Shown: piece by piece, positions 24,901 through 37,400 of the stretch
How positions within the stretch are numbered: the stretch's first letter is position 1
How the letters are laid out: each line of letters starts with the position of its first letter
From: Alligator mississippiensis
Taxonomy: Eukaryota; Chordata; Crocodylia; Alligatoridae
Assembly (NCBI RefSeq): GCF_030867095.1
Contig: NC_081837.1
Coordinates: 16,510,501-16,574,500, forward strand
Length of the DNA: 64,000 nt
Direction: 5' to 3'
The notes under the pieces: generated by a model
The model's input: the letters and a program-made list of their open reading frames with translations, nothing else
What the model was told of the DNA's origin: nothing
Database searches by the model: none
Position numbers and translations under genes: made by a program

Positions 24901-27900
24901 GATTACATTCAAACCTATTGGGCATGCCTCAAAAAGCAGGCTGAAGTATTTTGAGTGGGGAAGAAGTCTAGACAATTTAGCAGACTTGTGCTGTATCTAA
25001 TTTCATTCCCAGCTGAGGAGGGTTTGCACCTGGAATTTTTTCCCTGAGCTTCACAGCCATGAGGAGGGCAAAAGATGAGATGCATTCATAGAGTCATAGA
25101 AAGTTAGGGTTGGAAAGGACTTTGGGAGGTCATTGTTGGCACTAGATTTATTACCCAGTCCTGATACCTTGTTCCAGGTGAGCACAACCTTCAGAACGAC
25201 CACAAGTTTGTCCATTTGAAAATAGGCAAATTTTATTGATACGTAGTGATAGAAAATAAGAATAATGCAGGCAAAGCAAGCAAGATGATTACAGAATACA
25301 ATACCAATTATTTACTAGTCCCAGGAGGTTCACAAGGAGAGTGGTACATTGAGCTGGTACATGAGCACTATCTTATGGTTCTTTGCCAAATGTCAAACGT
25401 CAGCAACCTTGCAGCTTGAAGGCCAATGCCAGCTTGCTGTTCTGAAAACTCCTTTTATATTCTTTTTCCCTTGGTGTCTCTTCATTTCCATGCATCAGCC
25501 ATTGATTTCCCTATAGTTGTCATTCTGTCCACATTTTGTTTTGTCAGCCAAATTTCTATCTCCATAAAAACCCATCACATGCACACACCTTAATTTGGTC
25601 ATTCCACTCAAAACAGTTTTCCTTCTGGCATAATCAGGATCACACCCTTTTACAGTAATAACACCGTACAAACAAAAATTGACATCACTATTGCTAATGT
25701 TGGCCCAAGAATTTGCCATAAGAGATGCATGCCAAGTGCAGCTATATACACATCTATTGTCTACATCTGTGATTACAGATTTATTGTAACTTTCTCCCTC
25801 GATAAGTTGGCAAGCACCAACATCTGGCTTTAAGCATAATGCTTTTGCTTGAAGCATGTCTTCATGACGCACACAATCCAAGGCTTGTTCTCGGTTCACA
25901 CATAGACACTGAGATGGCCTCATGTCCCAAGGGTGTCTTTCTAACCCAGTGCCTATCCATTCAGGGAACAACAACAGCTTTACTGATACAAGCTCCCAAC
26001 ACAGATATAGTGTAGATCAATTCTTCTTCAGCACTGCTAATGGCATCAATCTGCATTCTAACCATCATGGTGGCTGGATCAAATTCTACCAACTAGTTAT
26101 TAGGTTGAAGCCAATCTGGTCACCCAGTTTTAATGCTAATTTGCCTTTAATTCCACTGGAATATGCCAATTGGCTCCTTGCTCTGCAATGTTTCTTGCAA
26201 CTCCCAGTAACCAGAGTTGAGCCTGAACACACATAATAGCTTCAAACACATCTCCCTGCAAAGCCAGCAGAGCATCAGTCAGCGTTGGTGCATCTTCCCA
26301 TTAGCCATGTTTGAATGCCTACATTGCATTGGCCAAATTTACCTGTACCCTACTAGTTACCTCTAGGCTGTCGCAAAGAGGCACACTTAAATGCTGTAGG
26401 GTAGTTCCCAGTGAGCCAAGTTTGTTGCCTAAAACTTCTTGATCAGTAGTGTTTAAAAGTCCCATTCCTGTGCCTGCTGCACCCAAGTCGATATGGACAG
26501 CAGAGTGTCTAGCTCGGTGGGCTGCGCCCCTGACATGACGTTTTCACTCATGATTGAGAGAGACCCAGGCCTGCCATCCCTGCAAAAGTATGCGGCACAT
26601 TTTGAATAACATTGGTTTCTTGAGACATTTAACATCTTTACTAGGAGGCCTTCTTTTACTACCACTATGCCAACTGGTGTCACTTGGGGGCACCCTTGAC
26701 CATAACATCAGCCTTTAATCTCAATTCTTCACTGCAGTACACTTTATGTAACTCCCTGGTACCTGAACCTTTCAGAGTAAGGTTCAGTGTCATATTCATT
26801 GGGCAGCCATGCTTCCTTTGGCCCTAACATTAAGAACAAGCCTTCTTGTGGGAATATCCAGAACAAGGGTTGCCTGACCCCAGTTCACACCTAGGTCCAC
26901 CCACACGGAGAATGTTCTGTTTCTCTCCAGTTCCTATGGGGTAATATCCCACCCCATCTCCCTGCAAGGAGGAGCAACACACAACCTGGAAGGTAGGTGA
27001 TGTTAACTAGCATCCACAGGCGTGGTAAAGTCACAGTGTCTACCCACCCTATAGTAGCTCAGCTGTCAGGGGGGGAGGAGTAACATTTGTCTCTGTCTCC
27101 ATCCCTTCTGTGGTGGTTTTATATCTGATTTGAAATAGCTCATCTCATCTTGTGGTCCCCCAAAGCTCCATACTAGCTTGGTTACCACCTGGGGTGAATT
27201 ACACTGGTACTGTGATGCGACCGAAAACATGCAATTAGTGGATAGCTCAAACCTTTGATCCTTTTTCCATTGGGCTTTCCTCATATTTAGGCAATGCCGA
27301 TCAGGGGGTATCTGCAAGTCTTGTTTGATCAGCCCTTCCACATCATGTGATAGAAGTAGTGCAGGGCTTAACCGCTCTGTGGTTTGAATGCTATTGGATC
27401 TGCAGTAAGTAATTTGTAAACAGGCTTGGTTTCCATGGGGATGCCACCATTCACTCCGTGGTCTAAACCTTCGCGTAGGTTCTGAAGATTTATGAAGCTA
27501 CATTGCAGTACTTGCCCTACTATAAATAGCTTAAAATGCATATCTAGCGCAAGCAAAGCAAAAAGGGGAAATGAATGGTTAATCCAGACTTCTCGATGTT
27601 TAGTATGGCTGAACTCTTTGAGGCCCTGGAGGTGATGCTCCACTTCCTGCAAGACAAAACACAGAGAAGGTTAGTTAGTCCCCTTTCCACTTTTTCAATT
27701 GTGATGCATGGAACCATTTCCAAAAACATTTCTCATCTTTTAGCAGTTTCCACCTGATACACTGTAGGACTAGCTTTGTTCACAATAGGGACTGGCCTGC
27801 CAGACAGGCACCAGCTTTCCATCAGGCTGCGTGGTGGCCCTGTACATTACCTTATCCCCTACCTGCCACTCCTGTGGGTGTAAAATTGGTTCCAAATACT

Positions 27901-28437
27901 GATTCATCTTTTTGGTATTGGCTCACAAAGCCATAGCTACCCACTTCTGTGTTTCAGAAATGGTGTGAAGCAGATTCTGAAATCATTGATTCATAAGGCC
28001 CTTGATCCATGAGCCCATCCGGAGGCTCCCCTCCTAGCCACCAATGTTTAGGGAGGCGCATCTTATACCCTGTCATGGCTTCATGTGGAGTAATCTTATG
28101 AGAAGCTATAATACTTTGGATAGCCATTCAAACAAGGGGTGGTACTTCATCCCAATCCTTTGCTTGCTGCTGTATGCGCTTCTTCAGAATTCTTAGTTCT
28201 TTCTACCACCCAGCACTCTGAGGATGGCCTGGGATATGCAGTTTTTGCCTAGGGCCTGGCGCAGCCTTTTTATAATTTCCCTCACAAAGATAGGTCCCTG
28301 ATCAGCAGAGATCCTGATTTTCTCTGATTAAAAATCACAAATTCTCTGATCTCCCCCCCCACACGTGCACACACATTCTTTGATTTAAAACCCCCCAAAT
28401 CCACTTTTTCCCATGATTAAAATGAAATGCCCCCCCA

Positions 28438-28476
<39 letters not shown>

Positions 28477-31400
28477 TATATATATATACACACACACACA
28501 ATATTTTATTGATTTATTAAAATCTTTAAAGCAGTTTGGAAGCCTACCAGTGCCTCAATCACTTTAATAAAATAAATTCTAAATACCTGTAAATGTTGGT
28601 GTTTGATTTTTGGGGTTTTTATCATGGAAAATCAGAGGTCCCCCTGTTTCTTTTGCCACCAGGACGCAGGTCCAGCTGTGTCTGCCTCCCCACCCCGCAC
28701 TGCTTTGTGGTACTGAGCAGCCCTAATATGCTGGTGCTCTGTCCATGCCATTTGCCCCTCGCTCCCAAGCCACAGCTCCCCAGCCATGCTGATACCCCTC
28801 ACTCTTGACCTACAGCCTTCTGGCCCTGCCAGTGCCCCTAATTCCCCACCCACAGCCCCCCCCATCCCTTTCCTGGCCCTGCCAGGGCTACGGGGCAAGG
28901 GATCGGGTCTGCAGCCCCCTGCTGCCTCCAGAAATGCCTGAGCCCCAGCTGCCACCTGTGGGAGGCTGTGGCTGCTGCACCCCAAGCAGAGTGCAGAGCC
29001 CAGCTCTCCCACCCCCAACAGGCGGCACAGCTGGAGCGGAGCCCATAGAGTGGGGCAGATGCAGGCTACCTGCTGCAGGCTTGGAGCTCCCTGCCCTGCT
29101 CTTCTCCCCGGGGCGGCCGCAGCCCAGTGGGTGGGGCCCAGCACGGCAGGGTAGAGTGGGGTGAGGTGGGGGGACTCAGTGCTACCACCGGAAGCCTGGT
29201 GCCGCCATGGTGAGGCACCCCTTGCCCACCCGGCAGCAGCAAGGGGCACAACTGCACAGTGCTACCCCCACTGCTGCTGAGCCCTGTGGCTGCACATTCC
29301 TGCCTGGGCCCCAAGCACCACCCCAGCTGGGCAGCACCCCAGGCCCCTGCCCAACTCTCTCCCTCGCTGTGGGGGCCTCAATCCCGCCCCTCAAGTTACC
29401 TGCAAGGAGCTACTCTCCAGGCTGCCTGGCTGCCATGTGCATGTGTGTGCAAGCATATGCACATGGTGCCTCATGCCTGATTGTGTTCCCACCCCCCCAG
29501 CCCCTTGCAGGCTGGAACCCTGCCAGCCTGAAAGGGGAAACCCACTGTTTCTCGCATTTTTCTCCTTTTAAAGGAAAAAAATTGTGGGGTTTTTTCTTCT
29601 TAAAATGAGAAAATCCATGTTTTACTGTGTTTTTCCATGGTGAATAGAAAACCTGGATCCCTGCTGATCAGAGTCAATATCTCCAGAAAAACCAAACCTT
29701 CTAAATGTGCTCTACCAGCACCTGTGCGGTGGTCCGAGCATCATTCCTCCATAGTGGCATGGTTTCAGTCCATTTGGTGAAGTGATCTACTATCATTAAA
29801 CAGTACTTGAACTCTCTTTTACTGCAGGGCAGGTTGATGCACTCTACTTGGACTTTGTTCCATACATTTTCAATCTGCTGATGACCCAGAGGACCCTTAA
29901 TAGTCTTAGTGTCTGGACTGTAAGCAACGAAGGAAAGGCAGTTGTTAACGCACCACTCCACGCCCTCCTGCATCGTGGGCCACCAGCCCATTGCCTGAAC
30001 CTGCTCCAGTTTTCTATTGATCCCCAGGTGTCCTTGGTTGTGTACCATCAGGGTCACCTCCCCCAGATCCCTGCAGGGAACCTACAGGAGCCTCTTCATC
30101 ACTCTTCTTCAGAGCCAGGAGCAGCTCATCTGGGTTTTTCCAGACCTTCCAGCCTTCAGGTTCTGTCTGCTGCATCAGTTCTGTAAGAGAGGGATCTGCT
30201 TGCTGCAGATTTACTAAATCTATGTCAGGGAGCACTTTTCGTTTAACATGGGCTACAGGGGTGGCCCCTACCATTTCTGGGCTCTCTGGCTTCAACAGTT
30301 AGCCTTTGACTGCCTCTCTTTTTGCTTCTGCATCAGCCATCTGGTTCCACTCCACATATAGCCCCTCCCTTACACGTACTTTCACTTTCACCAACATTTA
30401 TTGGGGTGTCCCATTGCTGGGCCATTTTCCAGATGTACCTTAAAACTTCTGCATGCACCACAGGCTTACCATCTACCATCTTCATTAGACTGGCAACCAG
30501 TCCGACAGTGCTCTAATAATCCAATCTGAATCAGATGAAATTATCATTGAGCACTCAATTGCTGACATCTCCAGGGCCCATGCCACCACAGCAACTTCCG
30601 CTGCCTGTACTGAACGTGGCTGACACTTCCCTATTGTTACCTGAATAGGTTCTGCATCTTGACCAGCAGGTGGCACTTGTATCACTGCAGACCAGGTCTG
30701 TGGTTCCCCCTCCTTCATAATAACTTGACCCGTCAGTAGCCCACACCTGCTGTTGCTCCTTATCCACTTCCTTGGGAGGCATGATACAGGAAACTTGTCA
30801 GGCTTATAATCCTCTAGAAGGGGACACAGGTGTTCAGCTCCCTGTATAACCAAGGCATATGACACAGGGACAGGCTGGGCATTTTTTCCACCTGCATGTT
30901 TTGATTCAGTAGTGCTAAAGTCCACATAACCAAGTGGGAGGATGATGCTCGCCCCTCATCGGCCTTCCCAGACAGTGCATACTTCACCTGCGTATGTGTT
31001 AAGTTTTAAGAACCACTGGGGACATCCCAATCAAATAGTCCCAATGCTGGAGAGCCCACACCAGGGTGAGCACCTCTTTCTCACAGGAGATGAACTCCTG
31101 TTCCACCAAGGTGAGGACCCTAGAGGCATATGCCACTGGTCATAAACCTGTACCATGATCTTGCATCAGGGCTGCTCCTATGCCTCAAGAAGTCGATCCC
31201 AAGTAGAGCACAAATAAATGGCCACGTTGAGGGTACGCCAGCACTGGGGTTTGGGCTGGTGCCTCTTTCAGTATTGCTACTGCCAAGTCTTGCTCCAGTC
31301 CCTAGCTCCAGGGCTCTCCTTTCTGAAGCAGACAGTACAATGGCTCCACCTTTGAGGCATAATCCTCAATGACTTTTCTAGAAAACTAGTCAAACCTAGA

Positions 31401-34400
31401 AAAGATCTCAGAGTGATAATATTCATAGGTCATGGCTACTGTACAATTAACTTGACCCTGTCTTAGTTGGTGAGCTGTCCTTCCCCCTAGCTGTATCCCC
31501 AGTATTTTCAGGAGGTTGTAACTAGCTGTGCCTTCCTGGGGTTCACCTTGAACCCTGTCTCTCAGTGCAGTTTAAGCACTCCTGCTCATCCTTTCCAAGC
31601 AACAGAATACCATCTACGTAGGAAAACACATGCCCCTGGTCCTCATCTGTCAACCATGTCCACTTTTTGACCACATAATGATGGCATATGACAGGGGCGT
31701 TATGAAATCCCTGCGGAACCCAAGTGAAGGTGTCCTGTGTGCCTTGAAAAGTAAAAGCAAACTTATACCAGCAATATGGGTGTGGAGGCATTGTAAAGAA
31801 CGCATTAGACAAGTCCAGTATCAAGAACCACTTTGCCCCTTCACTGATTAGTGCTATAATCTCTGAGAACCTGGCTCCCACATGTGCTTGAGGTGGAGTC
31901 ACCTTATTGTGAGCCCAATAGTCCACTGTCAGCTGTCAAGTTTTCCTGTCACTTTTTCGTACTGGCCAGATGGGACTATTATTTCTGCTTGGCTTTTCGA
32001 CCAGCACTCCTTGCTCAACCAGATCATCAGTGACTTTATGGATACCACTGACCACTTCCCCTGGGAACTTGTACTGCCGCTGAGGGGCTGGATCCCCTCT
32101 TCCTACCTTTTCCAGTGCCTGGATCTTACCACACTCACTCCATACCCATGGGACTGACTGGACCCATAGATCCCTCACAGCAGGACTCCAGTCCCCTGGT
32201 ATTTCCAAAGCCTCAACTGCCTTCAGAGCAGCACACCAATGTGCTGCTCCATACTCTTGCCCCAGGGTCTGGGCTCTCCACTTGCCTAAGCACCCAGTTA
32301 AGCAAGTCCATCCTTATAGACAACTTCTGTAGCGTAGCAATACCTAGGATCCCTGTTTCTTCCCATTAGAGCCTTCCAACATCCTGTGTTCAACAATTGG
32401 CTTTGGCATTTCAAATAGCAAACTCAAAAGTGACACTGAGGCGCCTGTATCCACAAGTATTGGCTGAACCCCTGGAGCCCCGTTGTCGTCTTCCTACCAG
32501 ATCATAACCACTGGCCTTTCTCACTGATCTGTTTTAATAGGCGCCACAGTTTCAGGGCTGCTATGGGGCACCCCTATTGGGAAACCCTAGGACAAGGATT
32601 TTGCACATTCGCAGCCCCTCCCTCCCTCCTCCCTGTGAGCCGCCAGCATGCACAAAACAACTGATCAATGCTCGGTTTTCCATCAATATCCTCCTTATTC
32701 TCATCCTCTATAATAATTTGCTTTGTTTGTCTTTGTCATTTATCACACTCCAAAAAACATATTTACACTTGGCATTACCACCGGTGCTACAGGTTCTGGA
32801 GGAGTGGATGGGATTAGTGCTGCTTCAATGACATCCCTTACCCATGGGATCATCACTGTGTAGATCAAGGTTGTCCCAATACCATGAGTGGGGGAGATCA
32901 TAGGGCAGGGGAGACAGCTCAGGATCATTTTCAGGGAATCCTTCTGTCTTCACAGCAGTCAAAATTCCCTGAGCCCCCAACAACTGCCTTTTGAGTCTCC
33001 CTATTTCCTGGTAGCACTTAAGGTGGCTCACCTTTTCACATGCTATCTCCTGAGTCTCCTTAAAGACCCTGTCGTACCCCTGCCTTGGATTCCTCCACCG
33101 TGGCGTTCCATGCCTGCACCTCCTCCACACCTTTAGCTGGCGACATTCCTGATCCTTCTCATCTACTTTCCTCATCATAGCCTGAACCTCCTTCGACTTA
33201 TCCAGAGTCTGAATCACCAGCATTGAGCCTGCACCTGCCACCTTTCCACATCCTTACTCAATGTGGCATTAAAATTTTCCTTCGTGCAGGCTGGACACCT
33301 CTTCATGCAAAGACCTACACACCAGGAAAAGCCCATGTAGCACAGCCCCCTTACGTTTACTCATATCAAGCTTGGGTTTTAAACTATCAAGCATATCCCA
33401 AGCCAACAGCAGGTTGCTTCATGCATTCAGACCTTTAAGTTGGTCAGGGAACCACAACTGCTTGTGACCAACTTCCTGCACAAAAGACTCCAACACAGAC
33501 ATAGTTACTTAGGTTAACAACCTAGTTGCAACTGCCATATGGTTTCACCTTACACAGGTCTCCACCTGTAGTTCCCAGCCTCATCCTACTACAAGTCTTG
33601 GCTGAACACCTCTAAAGAGGTTTACTCTGTATCAACAAATTTCCTGCTTGGTCAGGTTACTGCCCTTGCATCCTGGTGGAGTCACCAATTGGTGGCACTG
33701 GATTTATGACCCAGTCCTGATACCTTGTTCTGGGCAAACACAACCTTCAGACCAATCGCACCTCTGTCTGATAATAAGCACATTTTCATAGTTTCATAAA
33801 TGTTGGGGTTGGAAGCGACCTATTAGATCATCGAGTCTGACCCCCTGCCCTGGGCAGGAATGAGTGCTGGGGTCAGATGACCCCAGCCAGGTGTCTGTTC
33901 AGTTTCCTTTTAAACACCTCCAAGGAAGGGGACAGCACCACCTCCCTTGGAAGCGTATTCCATATTTTGGCAGCCCTCACTGTGAAGAATTTTCTCCTGA
34001 TGTCCATTCTGAACTTTCTCTCTTCCAATTTGTGGCCATCATTTCTACTTACCCCGACAGGCACCCTGGTAAACATTGTATCCCCTATTTTTTGCTGTCC
34101 CCCCCCCGATGAGTTTGTAGGTGGCTACAAGATCACCTCTCAGCCTCCTCTTGTGGAGGCTGAAGAGGTTCAGGCCTCTTCAGCCTGTATTTTATTGATA
34201 CATAGTGATAGAAAATAAGAGTAATGCAGGCAAAGAAAGCAAGATGATTACAGAATACAATACCAGTTATTTTCCAGTCCCAGGGGGTTCACAAGGAGAG
34301 CAGTGCATTCAGCTGGTATTTGAGCACCACCTCGTGGTTCTTTGCTTGATTGTTAGACATCAGCAGTCTTGGAGGTCAAGGGCTGATGCCAGCTTGCTGT

Positions 34401-37400
34401 TCTGAAAACTCCTCCTTTTGTATTCTTCCCTTGATGTCTCTTCATTTCCAGGCATCAGTGATTGGTTTCCCTATAGCTGTCATTCTCTACATGCTTTGAT
34501 TTGTCAGCCAAAATTTTGTCTCCATAAACTCATCACATGCACACATTTTAATTTGGTCATTTGCCAGTATCTTAGTTTGGTCATTCCACTCAAAACTGGA
34601 AATCCCAGGGGTTTTGCAACTGGGCACTATGACCTGATGCTAATGCTGCAGGATCCTATATTTGTTATAGTTTGTATATTTTCATTTTCCCAGGATGTGC
34701 ACGCCTGCTTGTCTGTTGGCTCCAGACAGCATCTGCCTTTGAAGGCTAAGAACACGAAACTTTGTACTTTAGAAATCAATTAACCCTTGCCGTAGACCCT
34801 GGAACATGGTTTTAATGGAATAGTTACTCTATCTAAAAGCCATTTTCTAACAGCAAATATCTAAATATAATTTCCTAGCCATCAGTCATTTACTCCAACC
34901 CCCTGCTCAAAGCAGGACCATCCCCAGTTAGATCATCCCAACCAAGACTTTGTCTACCCAGGTCTTAAAAGCCTCCAAGCATGGAAATTCCATCACTTCT
35001 CTGGGTAACCTGTTGCACTGCTTTACTACCCTCCTAGTGAGAGAGTTTTTCCTAATACATAACCTAAACTTCCCTTACTGCAACTTGAGACCATTGCTGC
35101 TTGTTCTATCATCTGCCACCACTGAAAACAGTCCAGCTCCATCCTCTTTGAAACCACCCTTCAGGGAGTTGAAGGCTGCTATTAAATCCCTTCTCAGTCT
35201 TCTCTTCTCCAGACTAAATAAGCCCAGTTCCCTCAGCCTCTCCTCAAAGTCCTGTTCCCCAACCCCCTAACCATTTCTGTTGTCCTCTGCTGGACTCTCT
35301 CCAATTTGTCCACATCTTTTCTGTAGTGGGGAGCCTTAAACTGTGATAAGGTCTTTCATACTATAAAATGATGCTTGTTTGCCAGAGTGGGAGCAGCCAT
35401 AATTATTTTTAAAATAAGTCAGCTCTGCAGAGTGAAGTGGTGGGTGACAGCCAGGTTTTATTCAGAAAGTAGCAAAAAATTCCACCATCTGGAACTGGAG
35501 CCAGTCACTGTCTTTATGGGCTGTCTCAACAGAGACTAAGGACTGGGTATAGGAACAGATTTTCCTATTAACCTGAGAGATACTTCATGGAGAAGGAAGG
35601 TTCAGAGAGGAGAAGCTGGGAGTTCTGCACTTTGGCTAAAGGAGCAAGCTGATGGTTTTCTCTGACAATAGATTCAGGCAAGCTGGGATTTTCCTTTTAG
35701 AGCTTAACAATAAAGGAGTCCCTTTAACACAGCAGGGATGCCCATAGAAGGGCCTCACAGAAGACAAAATATATATCATATAACAAAAGGAGAATTTCCA
35801 AATGGAGGGAAAAGAAATATGGGCAGAATGCTTGCTCTAAATGGCTGGTAACTTTTTGTGCCCCACAGCTGCATCATATGACAAAAGAATCGCCCTGTGG
35901 GATATCGGTGTTCCAGATTGTGACTACAACTTCAAAGCAAGGTAACTCCATGCACGTGAGACATGCTTTGTTTGAACTCCTGGAAGAATTGCTTCCCAGC
36001 AGTGTAATCATTTGCTTTATTTGCCAGTCAGTTGTTGGTGATGGAAGCTGTCTCTGTGCCATTACGGATCGCCCTGGTCCCTTCCTGCCCAGATCAGTAT
36101 CTGCTAGCTGGTTGTGAAGATGGTTGTTTTGCCTGGGATATTAGAGTGGACAGACCACAGAAGAACAGGTAAGACTCTGTTTTCGGGACGTTCTTTTTAC
36201 ATGCCCTAACCAAGAGGGGGAGACAAAACCTTCCATGAATTGGCAGGGAAGTCAACCACCTTGAAGACAAGGCAGCTAATAAGGGTCAAATAAGATTTCC
36301 TGTCACGTTTAGAACACTCTTTCTGCCCACAAAGGCAAGTGATTGTTTGGCCAGAGGCATGCTCCAGCCTGGTTGTTGTGCGGCAAAATTAAGGTTGGTG
36401 ACAGCTCCCCAAAGTTGAGCTTTTTCAGTGCGGGGCTGGTGCTGTGCTGTCCAAGGGCTACAAAAGATTGAGATGAGGACACACTGGGCATTTTTACATG
36501 TACTCCAGAATGCGACCCTGGGTGCTTTAATTAGTAAGCTGCACTAATTAAAAGTGCCTGAGTCACGTGTTTCAGTGTCCCCGCACTGAAAAAAAAGGTG
36601 GCGGGTCACTTTGAGCTAAAGCTCATCAAACATGTTTTATTTCAAAGTGCCCTGCTGCCATTTTTTCAATGTGGGGACGCTGATACAGGTGACGTGGGAG
36701 GCTGCTGGAGCGTGTCAGTTTCCGTGCTCCAGCAGACTTGATTAATAGAGTCCGCTCCGATGCACTGGATTTCCAGTGGATTGGAGCAGGCTCCCCACAC
36801 ATCTGTAGGAGCCCATTAGAGAGGGCCTGTCTTCAGATTGTTTAAGGTGGTACATACAGCTCAAAACTGGCCTGGGGCTTGGCATAGAACTGTTGGACCA
36901 AATTCTGCACAGTACTTCCCGGGCTAGCAGGGGCACTTGCCCTTCTTAAACTGACAGCATAAGTTAGCATAATTGTTAGCACTATAAAGCTGCACTATGC
37001 TGGACAGCAATAGATCTATAAGCACCAAGGATAGACAGTGGTTCTTCAGCAAACTTCTGTTTGGCTCCTTTAAAACCTGATAGCGCACACTGCAGCTAAG
37101 TGTTCAGTGGGGAATGATCTTGGCCAATCATAGAAGGTCTAGCTAGCACTATATTTCCATTGCTGAAGTGCCCCTGCAATGGCCAAGGATTGTACTTGCT
37201 CATTCAGTACTCACGCAGGACTTAACTGTTCCCAATTCCTAAGGCCTTTTGAAGTAACGTTCCAGTTTCCTGATGAGGATGGAGAAGAGACAACTTCCCA
37301 CAGAGTTGATGGCTTGGCTTTTTTGAACAAGGATGTTGTAGGTGAGCATGAATTCCTACTTGTTGCTTCGTTAACTTGAGGCCAGAATCCCTTGCAAACT

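Larger units (their letters stand above)
27760..32570 (-). pseudogene. Pol remnant (protease, RT, RNase H, integrase)
   Basis: Recognisable blocks on the minus strand: protease VDTGAS; RT with [32 protein letters not shown] and a YVD box; RNase H with [12 protein letters not shown]; integrase zinc-finger HNQGH/CVNNC, the core with [13 protein letters not shown], and the C-terminal [17 protein letters not shown] hAT element interrupts the integrase part. It is non-functional, with multiple breaks. Confidence 0.9.
25134..34597 (-). mobile_element. Old, broken endogenous retrovirus (two LTRs)
   Basis: A proviral fossil in LRWD1 intron 9, antisense to the gene. On the minus strand the order is 5' LTR (34597-33690), primer-binding site, a short gag-like stretch, protease (about 32430-32480, with VDTGAS), reverse transcriptase (about 32210-31540), RNase H (about 30930-30480), integrase (30300-29690 and 28297-27760), an env-like region (about 27750-25500) and 3' LTR (25615-25134). 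The RT and integrase look class I- or class III-like; I cannot place the clade more finely. It is interrupted twice: a hAT element at 28306-29663 and a CR1 in the 5' LTR. It is clearly dead, with many breaks (well over ten) in its reading frames. The LTRs differ at roughly one base in seven by eye, so the insertion is old, probably tens of millions of years. Confidence 0.92.

Noticed and set aside
28632-29608. Open frames up to 205 codons on both strands
   Set aside because: Also interior of the hAT-like family (copy 2); low-complexity composition and no transposase motifs.
25134-34597. Retrovirus as an active or newly discovered virus
   Set aside because: LTRs are well diverged, frames are broken many times, and other transposons have landed in it. 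It is an old fossil.
34690-34785. Possible extra LRWD1 exon after ttttcccag
   Set aside because: Exons 9 and 10 already join in phase to the conserved HLF-TASYDKR sequence, and the stretch has no homology to LRWD1.
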